NCBI GenBank assembly: GCA_019694835.1
Contig: JAIBBE010000159.1
Location: 1 to 26,298, forward strand
Length of the DNA stretch: 26,298 nt
Reading direction: 5' to 3'
Source: Fimbriimonadaceae bacterium
GTDB taxonomy: Bacteria > Armatimonadota > Fimbriimonadia > Fimbriimonadales > Fimbriimonadaceae
Part shown: piece by piece, positions 8,976 through 16,438 of the stretch
How positions within the stretch are numbered: position 1 is the first letter of the stretch
How the letters are laid out: each line of letters begins with the position of its first letter
The notes under the pieces: model-generated
Told to the model about the DNA's origin: nothing
The model's input: only the letters and a program-made list of their open reading frames with translations
Database searches by the model: none
Program-made: the position numbers and the translations under genes

Positions 8976-9067
8976 CGTTGATATTCCGTAAGCCAGGGTG
9001 CTCACGTGCTTGAGGAACTCCTGGTCCCTGCGACGGCTCGCCCGACGGTAGGAAACAGGTTAAGAAT

Positions 9068-9143
9068 TGGTGGAGATGATGGGATTCGAACCCACGACCT
9101 CTGCAGTGCGATTGCAGCGCTCTCCCAACTGAGCTACATCCCC
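9068..9143 (-). tRNA. tRNA-Ala (anticodon CGC), CCA encoded
   Basis: A 76-nt cloverleaf on the minus strand. The acceptor GGGGATG pairs with CATCTCC; D-arm GCTC/GAGC; anticodon stem CTGCA/TGCAG around loop ATCGCAC; T-arm GTGGG-TTCGAAT-CCCAT; then discriminator A and an encoded CCA. The anticodon CGC reads GCG (Ala). The third acceptor pair is G3-U70, the hallmark recognised by alanyl-tRNA synthetase, which independently supports the identity. Confidence 0.97.
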
Positions 9144-9186
9144 ATCAGGAGGGAGTTTACCCAGGCATCAGGATGGGTAAGCCAAA

Positions 9187-9208
9187 GGCCCCGCCTGCGG
9201 GCGGGGCC
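9187..9208 (-). terminator. Intrinsic terminator downstream of the dockerin-like gene
   Basis: A GC-only 9-bp stem (9187-9195 with 9200-9208) with a tgcg loop. On the minus strand it is followed directly by TTT. It lies 9 bp after the stop of the minus-strand gene ending at 9218 and separates that gene from the downstream tRNA-Ala. Confidence 0.7.
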
Positions 9209-9217
9209 CCAGAGAAT

Positions 9218-10237
9218 CTACTCGTCGCCTGCCAGGCCGTAATTGGCGGAAAGGATGGCGTAATCAGCGATGTCGACGGCCTCGTCGCCATTTAGGTCGG
9301 CCGCCTCGACCCAGTTAGGGTCGCCAACGCCGCTATTGTAGGCTGAGGACAGTACGGCGTAGTCGCCAATGCCGATTTCGTTGTCGTCGTCGACGTCGCC
9401 GTTGATGAGCGCAAAGTCCTGCGAGAGGTCGGCGTTCGTGTTCGCCAGAGCGATCGTCTTCCGCAGCCAGTGGCCGACCTTCACCGAGACATCGTAAGCA
9501 CCAGGAACCGGGGGCGAATAGACCGAATAGGCACCCGTCCCCGAGAGGGAGCCGGTGGATGTGTAAACGACATTGGCGGTTCCGGGCTGACGAAACTCGA
9601 AGGTCGCCGTACTGGGGTAGGTGCCGCCGTAATCCGAAAGGGTGAGGTTGCCACTCATCTTCCACCCGGCAGAGGCCACGATGTTGTCGATGCCCAAAGT
9701 GGCGACGATGGCTACGCCATTGGCGCTAATGGTCGGGTTGTGTCGGAACATGAGTTGTGAGACACCGGCCATGACCTGCGCATACGTTTCGGACCCTAGG
9801 ACGAGGGTAACGTCCGACTGTCGAATCGGGAATTGGCACCGACGCCAACCGCTGCCCGCCGGCAAGGTCACCGGAGTCGAACTGAGGTAGCGGGTGAAAT
9901 TGACCGAGAACAGCACGACGCGCATCTTCAGCTCGGTTGCGCCAAGGTTGATCATGTCGCATTCGATCATGCGCACTCCCGCGCCTGTGTAATTGCCAGT
10001 CCACTGGAACTGGTTGTAGAACGCCATGTGCCCGCCAGGGCCCCCCGCACCATTCGAAGAAGCGCGGAGATACAGGTCTGACGCGCCGCCTTGACCGTTG
10101 CCGACGTTTGCAGGAGCGAGGCCGCCGGTCCAGTTCATATCTGTCCCGTTCTGGAAGTCGTCTAGCTGGCCTTGCGTAATGGCAAATGCCGAGCCGCAGA
10201 GGGTGGCGGCAAGGCTAATGATCAATAAAGTTCTCAT
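9218..10237 (-). CDS. Secreted protein with C-terminal dockerin-like repeats
   Basis: About 339 aa. The ATG at 10237 gives a classical signal peptide (MRTLLIISLAATLCGSAFA), so it is preferred over the upstream in-frame start at 10279. Residues about 20-200 form a beta-rich region (DDFQNGTDMNWTGG...GVRMIECDMINLGATELKMRVVLFS) resembling a carbohydrate-binding or jellyroll-type exported domain. A carboxypeptidase-regulatory-like segment follows (NLTLSDYGGTYPSTATFEFRQPG...GAYDVSVKVGHWLRKTIAL). The last 60 residues contain two Ca-loop repeats, GDVDDDNEIGIGDYAVLSSAYN and DLNGDEAVDIADYAILSANYG (the second is preceded by EAA), as in dockerin type I domains. No cohesin is visible, so the modules probably serve as an exported stability or anchoring element. 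The substrate is unknown. Confidence 0.85.
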   Translation of the reverse strand: MRTLLIISLAATLCGSAFAITQGQLDDFQNGTDMNWTGGLAPANVGNGQGGASDLYLRASSNGAGGPGGHMAFYNQFQWTGNYTGAGVRMIECDMINLGATELKMRVVLFSVNFTRYLSSTPVTLPAGSGWRRCQFPIRQSDVTLVLGSETYAQVMAGVSQLMFRHNPTISANGVAIVATLGIDNIVASAGWKMSGNLTLSDYGGTYPSTATFEFRQPGTANVVYTSTGSLSGTGAYSVYSPPVPGAYDVSVKVGHWLRKTIALANTNADLSQDFALINGDVDDDNEIGIGDYAVLSSAYNSGVGDPNWVEAADLNGDEAVDIADYAILSANYGLAGDE

Positions 10238-10368
10238 GGATGGTTCTCTCTTCTTAGCGACAAGTGACGAGCGCGACAACTCGCGCCCGCCTCTATTCTA
10301 CGGCATGGACGGCTCCAGAGCCGTCGCATGATCGTATGACACTGTGTCTTCTCGTACTAATGCCGACT

Positions 10369-11787
10369 CTATCTACGCCGAATCTCGTAAAGATTCCCGG
10401 TGTCGATCGAGGCCAAATACACCCTTCCGTCCGGCGAAGTCTGGATATCGGGCACGATGCCGAAGCCGGAACCGATGATCAACGACTCGCTTTCATGCGG
10501 GTCGAACTTCGCTGCGTTGTCAGCGACCCGGTCGTTCAACAGCGGATCGCTTTGGACGAGGTCGAGCCGGTTTGGCGAAAGCTCCAGCTTCATCAGGTAG
10601 CCCTGAGCCAAGTTGGTTCTTGATGCACCCACGAATAGGTCACCGGCGTATTCCGCACCCAGGTTGGCCGTGTTGACGAAGCCGATGCCTGCGGGGGCGA
10701 CTGCGTACTTCCAACTCAAGATGGGATCCTCGTAATGGGCGCCGGGCATCTTGGTGAGGCGAGCAAGTCCAGCCGCGGTTGACTGCTGGATGCGGCTCGG
10801 CGGCCACCGTAGCTGTTGTAGAGTGCCTCCGAATTGGTTCATCTCGATATCGCGGAACTCACCGATTCGACTCTTCGGCCCCATGAACTGAATCCAGCCG
10901 CCATTCCAGGCTCGGGTAACCCGGTTGATCTCGTCGAAGGTGTCGTCTCCGTTTTCTTGGGTCCAAAGCTGGCCCGTCGCGGGATCGAAGGCCATGCCAA
11001 AGCTGTTTCGCACACCGTAAGCCCAGACCGCGTCCCAGGTGCCGGTCATCGCTCCGCCGGTATTCCAAGGGTTGTCGGCGGGAATCGAGCCATCATCGTT
11101 GAAGCGCATGATGACTCCGGTGCGATGGGGTGGGTCGGGCATGGGGCCGCCAAACTGGTCGTCTGGGTAGAAACCGCCGAGCACCAGGTTCTGGGTCCAT
11201 CCACGGCGGCCGTTGTCGCCCGTGATGGTGTAGAGCTTGCCGTCCGGTCCAAATCGGATCACGCCACCGTTGTGGTTGCCTCGGGCAGGCTGTCCGACAT
11301 CGGCTTGAAACGAGCGAATCTGCACGATGTTGCGGTCAAAGGAAAGCGTAGTTCCATTCCAAAAGAAGCGATCGACGCGGTTGCCCAGCAACGGGGTTTC
11401 GGGAGTGACGGTCGTGTCGGCCCCCGTCGAACTTTCTGTCCAGTACAGGTAAACCCACGGGGTAAGGGGGAAGCCAGGGTGAAGGGCAATCCCCAGCAGA
11501 CCGCGTTCCGAGGCCGAATTGACGGCGAGATCAAGGGCGATTCCGGTTACAGCCCCGTTCTGAACTCGCTTCACCTGACCGGTTGACTTCTCGATCACGA
11601 AGAGATCGTCTGGCGCAAGGAACGCCATTCCGATGGGCGTAACAAGGCCGGACGCGGCTGTTACGACTTGAAGGTTGGGATCAACCAGAGTCGGCTGAGC
11701 CGAGAGAATTGCCGACACTGAGGCGGCAGCAAAAATGGTGCCGACCCTCGTGGCCGACGCGCGACGAAGCACCGAAGTGCGGATCAT
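10369..11787 (-). CDS. Exported PQQ-dependent sugar dehydrogenase-like protein (GSDH family)
   Basis: A 472-aa secreted six-bladed beta-propeller of the glucose/sorbosone dehydrogenase family, which oxidises sugars in the periplasm with PQQ. A signal peptide spans residues 1-31 (ending ASVSAILSAQ). Family segments are SERGLLGIALHPGF (93-106), GNHNGGVIRFGPDGKLYTITGDNG, YGVRNSFGMAFDPATGQLWTQENGDD, and a terminal PDIQTSPDGRVYLASIDTGNLYEI. The start is the ATG at 11787 with GGAGGT 7 nt upstream; the in-frame TTG at 11793 is too close to that site. No PQQ biosynthesis genes are in the window, and many family members have unproven cofactor and substrate. It stands alone, 131 bp upstream of the dockerin-like gene on the same strand. 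That gap has only two short hairpins (10271-10286 and 10308-10325). Confidence 0.88.
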   Translation of the reverse strand: MIRTSVLRRASATRVGTIFAAASVSAILSAQPTLVDPNLQVVTAASGLVTPIGMAFLAPDDLFVIEKSTGQVKRVQNGAVTGIALDLAVNSASERGLLGIALHPGFPLTPWVYLYWTESSTGADTTVTPETPLLGNRVDRFFWNGTTLSFDRNIVQIRSFQADVGQPARGNHNGGVIRFGPDGKLYTITGDNGRRGWTQNLVLGGFYPDDQFGGPMPDPPHRTGVIMRFNDDGSIPADNPWNTGGAMTGTWDAVWAYGVRNSFGMAFDPATGQLWTQENGDDTFDEINRVTRAWNGGWIQFMGPKSRIGEFRDIEMNQFGGTLQQLRWPPSRIQQSTAAGLARLTKMPGAHYEDPILSWKYAVAPAGIGFVNTANLGAEYAGDLFVGASRTNLAQGYLMKLELSPNRLDLVQSDPLLNDRVADNAAKFDPHESESLIIGSGFGIVPDIQTSPDGRVYLASIDTGNLYEIRRR

Positions 11788-11970
11788 AAGCAAGACCTCC
11801 GAATTCAGTTCTTCGATCGCCGCGCGCTAGCGATCGAGGGTTTGGAGCGGGCAGGAGGGGCAGCGAACTGCACAAGAGGGGGACCTCCCGACCCGCTATT
11901 TGGCTGACTGCTAAGTTCGTCGGAGACCCCCCTGTCGAAAGTTGGGGGGCGAAGATGAATTTCAGGCGAG

Positions 11971-12037
11971 TGTACTTTCGCCGTCCCGGCGATTCCCTGC
12001 CAGACCACCGGGGAATCGCCGGGACGGCGAAAGTACA
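11971..12037. repeat. 27-bp perfect inverted repeat (REP-like hairpin), 13-nt loop
   Basis: Bases 11971-11997 and 12011-12037 are exact reverse complements (left arm begins tgtactttcgccgtcccggc). It lies 43 bp after the stop of the minus-strand DinB-like gene and could terminate it, but no T-run follows, so a mobile or REP-like element is equally likely. A relative of the arm occurs at 26245-26270. The wider gene-free stretch 11788-12079 holds this element, a weaker C6/G6 hairpin (11927-11949), and otherwise nothing I recognise. Confidence 0.9.
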
Positions 12038-12079
12038 ATCTTACGGCCAGTTGCCCCGACCGATCTGCAAATTTACCGG

Positions 12080-12538
12080 CTAGTCCCAGTGCATCTCCAT
12101 GTCGCCCTTCATCGATTGAAGGTAGTTCAGCTGGGCATCGTGATACATGATGTGGAGCGCGCCGAAATTCGCCACTTCGAACGCGGTCGACTCGCGGTCC
12201 GGCATGACAATCGTCCGCATGGCGTCGGTGCCGATCGCATCGACCATCTCCTTGACGCTCGCTTCCATCTCGCGAACCGCGACTTCTTTTGACCGGAAGT
12301 CATCGGGCGCGACCGTCCACCCTTCGAAGGACATGGGGGGCGGAGTTTCGCCGCGAAGACGGGTCGCGATGCGGCGATTGATCAGGACGACTTCGTAGGT
12401 GAAGTCGATGGGCGCACGGGCTTGTCCGGCAGGTGACCTCAGCAGGTCTTCTTCGCTGATCGCCTTGAGATCGCCGAGATAATAATTGCCCGCGTTGGTT
12501 ACTTGAGCCGTTGCATAAGCGGTGGGATCGAATGCCAT
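12080..12538 (-). CDS. DinB-like four-helix protein
   Basis: A 152-aa protein resembling the DinB/YfiT-like putative metalloenzyme superfamily of four-helix bundles. Members include thiol-dependent transferases and many proteins of unknown function. The strongest match is the C-terminal helix LHIMYHDAQLNYLQSMKGD, where His129 and His133 sit as the HxxxH-type metal pair. The first helix-2 ligand, usually His, appears replaced by Tyr48 in DFTYEVVLINRR, so metal binding may be altered. There is no signal peptide. It is transcribed divergently from the NAD kinase gene with 63 bp between the starts. Superfamily level only; the substrate cannot be inferred. Confidence 0.7.
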   Translation of the reverse strand: MAFDPTAYATAQVTNAGNYYLGDLKAISEEDLLRSPAGQARAPIDFTYEVVLINRRIATRLRGETPPPMSFEGWTVAPDDFRSKEVAVREMEASVKEMVDAIGTDAMRTIVMPDRESTAFEVANFGALHIMYHDAQLNYLQSMKGDMEMHWD

Positions 12539-12601
12539 GCGCCGATTTTACTGACTGGGGGCCTGAAGAAACCTGTCCAAGCCTGCCAAGATGAAGCGAA
12601 C

Positions 12602-13462
12602 GTGCGCATCAACATCCTCGTCAATACGCACCGCGCCGATGCCATCGAAGCGGCCATCCAGACCCGGGAGTTCCTTCTCGGGCAGGGTGTCGAGGTTGCC
12701 GCCGATCGCGAGACGGCTGAGTTCACGGGCGCGGACCCCATTTCGCTGGAGCAAATCGCGGATTCTCAGCTCGTGATCACGTTTGGAGGCGATGGAACGC
12801 TGATTCGAGCCGCCCACGTCTGCAGCGCGGTCGGAACGCCGATTTTGGGAGTGTATTACGGTCGGTTTGGGTTCGTGACGCAGTGCAAACCAAACGAGAT
12901 CGGGGCGGCGCTGAGCCAGTTCTTCGACGGCAAAGCCCGCATCGAGGACCGCATGATGGTGCAGACGGAGCTGATCCGCGCAGGTCAGGTCGTCGCGACG
13001 ATGCACTCCTTGAACGAGGCCGCCTTGCAGCGTGCGGCGACCACTCGTATGCTTACGTTCGAGGTCAATGTCGATGGGCGCAAACTGACCCGTTATCCGG
13101 CCGACGGAGTCATGGTCTCGACTCCGACCGGGAGCACCGCCTATAACTTGTCGGCGGGTGGTCCGGTCGTCGATCCACGGATGCAGGCGCTCATCCTCAC
13201 TGCGATTACGCCGCACACGCTTTCCGCAAGATCGCTGATCTTGCGCGGTGACTCGGTTATTCGCTTAAGCATGGAGACTCGTGGCGACGCTGTGCTCTCC
13301 TGCGATGGCCAAAGCCGCCTGCATATGCTGAGCGGAGATGAAGTGAAAATCACCAAGTCGCCACGAACCACACGGCTCATTAGCGTGGACGACGATGATT
13401 TCCTTTCCAAACTTTCGGAGCGGCTCTTGTGGAGCCAAAGCCTCGACCATGACGACGAATAG
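12602..13462 (+). CDS. nadK: NAD kinase
   Basis: ATP-NAD kinase, cytoplasmic, making NADP from NAD (286 aa). Signature motifs: GGDGT at 62-66, GRFGFVT at 88-94 (more often GxLGFLT), the LNEA adenine-ribose motif at 137-140, and TPTGSTAYNLSAGGP at 174-188. Start: the in-frame GTG at 12602 (MRINILVNTHR) gives the expected N-terminus. The upstream ATG at 12503 would lie inside the divergent DinB-like gene and adds 33 residues with no family match. The ribosome binding site is weak. The 3' end overlaps the methyltransferase gene by 14 bp. Confidence 0.95.
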   Translation: MRINILVNTHRADAIEAAIQTREFLLGQGVEVAADRETAEFTGADPISLEQIADSQLVITFGGDGTLIRAAHVCSAVGTPILGVYYGRFGFVTQCKPNEIGAALSQFFDGKARIEDRMMVQTELIRAGQVVATMHSLNEAALQRAATTRMLTFEVNVDGRKLTRYPADGVMVSTPTGSTAYNLSAGGPVVDPRMQALILTAITPHTLSARSLILRGDSVIRLSMETRGDAVLSCDGQSRLHMLSGDEVKITKSPRTTRLISVDDDDFLSKLSERLLWSQSLDHDDE

Positions 13463-14192
13463 CTTCGGGCCAATTGCTTCATTTTACGACGAACTGATGG
13501 ATGCGGTGCCGTACCGCATGTGGGCCAGCTATTATGAACTTCTGCTTGCCCATCAGGAAGTCCGCCCGCGTCGAATCCTCGATGTATGTTGCGGAACGGG
13601 CACGCTTACGGAGTACTTCGCGAAAGAGGGCTTTCAGATGGCTGGCGTAGACCTTAGCGCGCCGATGATCGTCGAGGCCAAGCGAAAAGCGGAGGCAAAC
13701 GGACTTAACATCCAGTACCTAGCCGAAGACGCGGCGACGTTCAAACTAGGCGGTAAGTTCGATGCCGCTTATTCATTCTTCGACAGCCTCAACTACATCA
13801 CCGATCTCGGTCACCTAAAGCGCGCGATCCTCAATGTTTCTGAGCACTTGCAGCCAGGCGGCTCCTTCATCTTCGATCTCAATACCGCCTACGCTTTTGA
13901 GGCCAGTTTGTTCGATCAGCAAGACACGCGCGCTCGCACCCGGGTGAAGTACAACTGGGTTGGCGAGTACGACAAGACGAGCCGCATTATTCGAGTGGCG
14001 ATGGAGTTTTGGGTTGACGGCGAGCGCTTCAACGAAGTCCATGTTCAGCGTGCCCACCGGCCCGAAGAAATCGAAGAAATGCTCTTCGACGCAGGTTTCG
14101 TCGACTTGCGATGCTATGACAGCTACACCCTCAACCCCCCCCGCAAAAAGAGCGACCGCGTGCACTGGTGCGCCTTGAAGCAGGGACGGTGA
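13449..14192 (+). CDS. Class I SAM-dependent methyltransferase
   Basis: A 247-aa Rossmann-fold methyltransferase. Motif I is ILDVCCGTGTLTEYFA (43-58). The acidic end of beta-2 is GVDLS (67-70). A UbiE/TylM1-like SLNYITDLGHLKRAILNVSEHLQPGGSFIFDLNT stretch follows. The C-terminal part (YDKTSRIIRVAMEFWVDGERFNEVHVQRAHRPEEIEEMLFDAGF) matches small-molecule methyltransferases of the methyltransferase-25/11 type. The ATG at 13449 lies inside the end of nadK (14-bp overlap), implying coupling; the longer frame from 13395 would overlap far more. The substrate is unknown. Confidence 0.88.
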   Translation: MTTNSFGPIASFYDELMDAVPYRMWASYYELLLAHQEVRPRRILDVCCGTGTLTEYFAKEGFQMAGVDLSAPMIVEAKRKAEANGLNIQYLAEDAATFKLGGKFDAAYSFFDSLNYITDLGHLKRAILNVSEHLQPGGSFIFDLNTAYAFEASLFDQQDTRARTRVKYNWVGEYDKTSRIIRVAMEFWVDGERFNEVHVQRAHRPEEIEEMLFDAGFVDLRCYDSYTLNPPRKKSDRVHWCALKQGR

Positions 14193-14218
14193 CCTGGTGA
14201 GCCGAGCCATAATGAGGC

Positions 14219-14431
14219 ATGACGGTAAAGGTGGTTCTTGAGCAGGGCGAGGATGGCTGGATCGTGGCCCATGTTCCGGCGTTGCGCGGTTGCGTATCCC
14301 AAGGAAAGACCCGTGAGGAGGCGCTCGCAAACATCAGGGAAGCCATCGAAGGCTGGCTGGAGGTTGCTGGCGATCTCAATGAGGTAGGCAGTCCGGCAGC
14401 CGGGAGCGAAGTGGTGGCGGTCGCTGTATAG
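14219..14431 (+). CDS. hicB: HicB-family antitoxin
   Basis: A 70-aa HicB-type antitoxin (UPF0150 fold, a degenerate RNase H-like domain that neutralises the HicA mRNA interferase). The core VVLEQGEDGWIVAHVPALRGC, then VSQGKTREEALANIREAIEGWLE, is diagnostic. This short form has no C-terminal DNA-binding domain. The gene normally precedes or follows hicA. Here the next reading frame, 2 bp downstream, starts like HicA but stops after 18 codons, so this antitoxin appears orphaned. A TGAGG lies immediately before the ATG with tight spacing. Confidence 0.9.
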   Translation: MTVKVVLEQGEDGWIVAHVPALRGCVSQGKTREEALANIREAIEGWLEVAGDLNEVGSPAAGSEVVAVAV

Positions 14432-14433
14432 CG

Positions 14434-14490
14434 ATGCTCCCGGTCGTGAGCGGCAAGCAGGCTCGAAGGCTTCGGAGGAAGACCAACTGA
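14434..14490 (+). pseudogene. Truncated hicA remnant (toxin stump)
   Basis: The frame starting 2 bp after hicB reads MLPVVSGKQARRLRRKTN and then TGA. LPVVSGKQA is the usual start of HicA toxins, where the chain normally continues with a helix and the catalytic G-S-H segment for 50 or more residues. Past codon 10 the frame is off: a neighbouring frame over the same bases reads LEGFGG, much like the expected continuation, so a frameshift or small deletion is likely. The rest of the toxin, including the catalytic His, is absent. The stump ends 5 bp from the end of the DUF5131 gene. Confidence 0.6.
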
Positions 14491-14495
14491 CTGTT

Positions 14496-15308
14496 TCAAA
14501 ACGACACGATTGGCAGCGAAGGGAGGTCGCGCCACTTGTCGGTTCGTTCCATAGTAGTTGGCGAAGGAGAATCCGAAAACTGAAGTGGAGCCCATGCGCG
14601 GATGGTCGGAAACTCGTCATACGTTCGGCCGTTGAGCTCTCGACCCGTCAGGTCCTTGCGCACTCCGCCCCACTGCTTGAAGAAGAAGGCGACGCCCTGA
14701 GCGACGCACGAGCCGTGAATCTCATGAACCCATTCTGGCTTCATCGGGCGTGACCGGGGGCCAGATTCACCTCCAACAATAACCCAATGAATACCACGGA
14801 GCTTGAGGTTGACAAGAGATCCGATCAGTGGTTCGCACGATAGGAAGCGAATGAACGCTGGTACTGTCCTGAGGTCATCAATTCGCTGCACGACGCGGTC
14901 GTCCTCAACGCTCACGCCCATCCAGATGTTTTCAGTCCACGTAAGTTGGTCAGCGATTTCCGCGAGCCTAGCGCTTCGCTTCGTAAGGATCTGGAAGACG
15001 TGGTCGGGGCATTCGTTCATCGTCTTGAATACGCGCTTGATGAAATCGACCGGAACGTTTTCGTGAAAGAGATCGCTCATAGAGTTGACGAAGACAAGTC
15101 TGGGGACCCGCCATGAGCGCGGCAAGTCAATTAGATCATCGTGCAGGGTTACTTTGAAGCCATCAACGTAGCGTGGCGATCCCATTGCCTTGAGCCGCTT
15201 AGCCATTCGCTCCGCGTAGCAGTTCTTGCATCCCTGGCTAACCTTCGTGCATCCCGTGACGGGATTCCATGTCATATTCGTCCACTCGATGTGTGTGGCC
15301 TTAGGCAT
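14496..15308 (-). CDS. DUF5131 family protein (phage Gp37/Gp68-like, three-Cys motif)
   Basis: A 270-aa protein of a family known from phages and accessory regions with no settled function. The diagnostic features are the N-terminal SxIEWT-like start (THIEWTNMTWNPVTGC) and a three-cysteine motif, Cys20-X6-Cys27-X2-Cys30, followed by YAERMA. Further conserved blocks are VNSMSDLFHENVP (74-86), QILTKR (106-111), GVSVEDD (131-137), FLSCEPL (155-161), GGESGP (179-184) and FFFKQWGG (208-215). The cysteine cluster plus a barrel-like alternation of strands and helices suggests an Fe-S, radical-SAM-like fold; that is inference, since the classic CX3CX2C spacing is not met. Its start overlaps the end of tcmP by 8 bp, so the two are co-translated. 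Base composition looks lower in GC than the flanks. Confidence 0.9.
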   Translation of the reverse strand: MPKATHIEWTNMTWNPVTGCTKVSQGCKNCYAERMAKRLKAMGSPRYVDGFKVTLHDDLIDLPRSWRVPRLVFVNSMSDLFHENVPVDFIKRVFKTMNECPDHVFQILTKRSARLAEIADQLTWTENIWMGVSVEDDRVVQRIDDLRTVPAFIRFLSCEPLIGSLVNLKLRGIHWVIVGGESGPRSRPMKPEWVHEIHGSCVAQGVAFFFKQWGGVRKDLTGRELNGRTYDEFPTIRAWAPLQFSDSPSPTTMERTDKWRDLPSLPIVSF

Positions 15309-16431
15309 TTGGGCTCCTCACTTTAAGTCGCTTGGTTGTCTCTTCGGGAAAGGTGCCTTTCCGTCGTTTTGGGTTTGTCGATTCGACTTCCAGGAAGCCT
15401 TGAGATTCCACTGCGCCGAGCAACTTCGGAACAGTGAAGAACGGGGTCTCATTGAGAATGTAAGTCAGCGCGTCATCGAAGCTGAGGTCTTTCCCGTCGA
15501 ATGTATCCACAAATCGACCTACCCAGTCTTCTGGCTGGTCGTATCGGAACAGCGCTCCTTGGTGCTGCTCAGCATCGGAAAACCTATAAGCTCCGTCCTT
15601 GTCGAGCTCCCTCATGCTCTCCTTCATCTTCACCAGACCCTGACGATGCTGACTGGCGAACAGCAGGAAGTAGTCGATGTTCGACGTTGAAGATGCCATC
15701 TCGAAAGAAAACATGTACTTCACGTTTGGGAGTGAGCGAAGCTTCTCCTTGTAGAGATTGAGCAATGCAAGCTCCTTGTCTCGGAGCTTCGTAAGTCCCT
15801 TCAAGCGATCTCGCCACTCATCACCCCCGAAAATCGTCGTGAGTATCTCGTCTGCATTGGCATCCTTGCCCGCCGACGCGATGCGAGCCATACCGTCTGC
15901 ATCAAAGTTGAGAATGATTTCGGAGGTCTTCGATGCAAGGATGCGCTTCACTGCATCCCACGGAAAGCCTGTTGCACCAAAGGGATCGATAAAGACCACA
16001 AGCGGTGCGCTGGTAAAGAATGCCTTGGAAAAGGAACTCTCAGCAACGGAGAGTCCTTCAACGAAGCTACAATTCTGAGCGATCCATTTCACATCACGAG
16101 CCGCGTTTCGCTCTTCGATCAGTGCCTTTAAGTGGTCAAAGCGGGCAGAGTCTTGTTCAACGAACAGCGCACGGATATCGGTCGCCTTCCATTTCGCAGA
16201 TTGATCCGTCCTTGCCTTGTTCAGCGCCGCCAACGCGGCCATGGGTGAACCATTGGGGTGGTTGCTGTACTCTCCAGGCCCCGCGAACCCATCGATGTAC
16301 GTGAGCGGTTTCCCAGCAAATGTCGTTCCAGTGATGACCGCCCACTTGTAGAGGTAGCGCTCTACAATCTCGATTTTGGCGATCGTATGCGGCTCAGCTG
16401 GCCATATTGTTGACTTGGGCTTCGAACTCAC
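15301..16431 (-). CDS. tcmP: Three-Cys-motif partner protein TcmP
   Basis: A 376-aa protein of the family named for sitting beside DUF5131 three-Cys-motif genes, exactly as here. Its molecular role is not established. The N-terminal half looks like a Rossmann methyltransferase: TYIDGFAGPGEY (44-55) in the SAM-loop position, FVEQD (90-94) at the end of beta-2, and VVFIDPFGATGFPW (145-158) resembling a motif IV D-P-F of nucleic-acid N-methyltransferases. The C-terminal third is helical with a lysine/arginine-rich end (NPKRRKGTF), which would suit nucleic acid binding (inference). The start codon is GTG; AGGAG lies 13 nt upstream. A promoter-like TATACT lies 7 nt before the GTG, so the transcript may be nearly leaderless. 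Confidence 0.9.
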   Translation of the reverse strand: MSSKPKSTIWPAEPHTIAKIEIVERYLYKWAVITGTTFAGKPLTYIDGFAGPGEYSNHPNGSPMAALAALNKARTDQSAKWKATDIRALFVEQDSARFDHLKALIEERNAARDVKWIAQNCSFVEGLSVAESSFSKAFFTSAPLVVFIDPFGATGFPWDAVKRILASKTSEIILNFDADGMARIASAGKDANADEILTTIFGGDEWRDRLKGLTKLRDKELALLNLYKEKLRSLPNVKYMFSFEMASSTSNIDYFLLFASQHRQGLVKMKESMRELDKDGAYRFSDAEQHQGALFRYDQPEDWVGRFVDTFDGKDLSFDDALTYILNETPFFTVPKLLGAVESQGFLEVESTNPKRRKGTFPEETTKRLKVRSPNA

Positions 16432-16438
16432 GCGTTAA

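Noticed and set aside
9006..9067. Cobalamin riboswitch before the mutase gene
   Set aside because: Only about 60 bp separate the tRNA from the mutase gene. This is too short for the element, and no B12-box-like sequence is visible.
9006..9242. Plus-strand frame reading GDDGIRTHDLCSAIAALSQLSYIP
   Set aside because: This is the well-known spurious translation of the antisense strand of a tRNA gene, here tRNA-Ala at 9068-9143.
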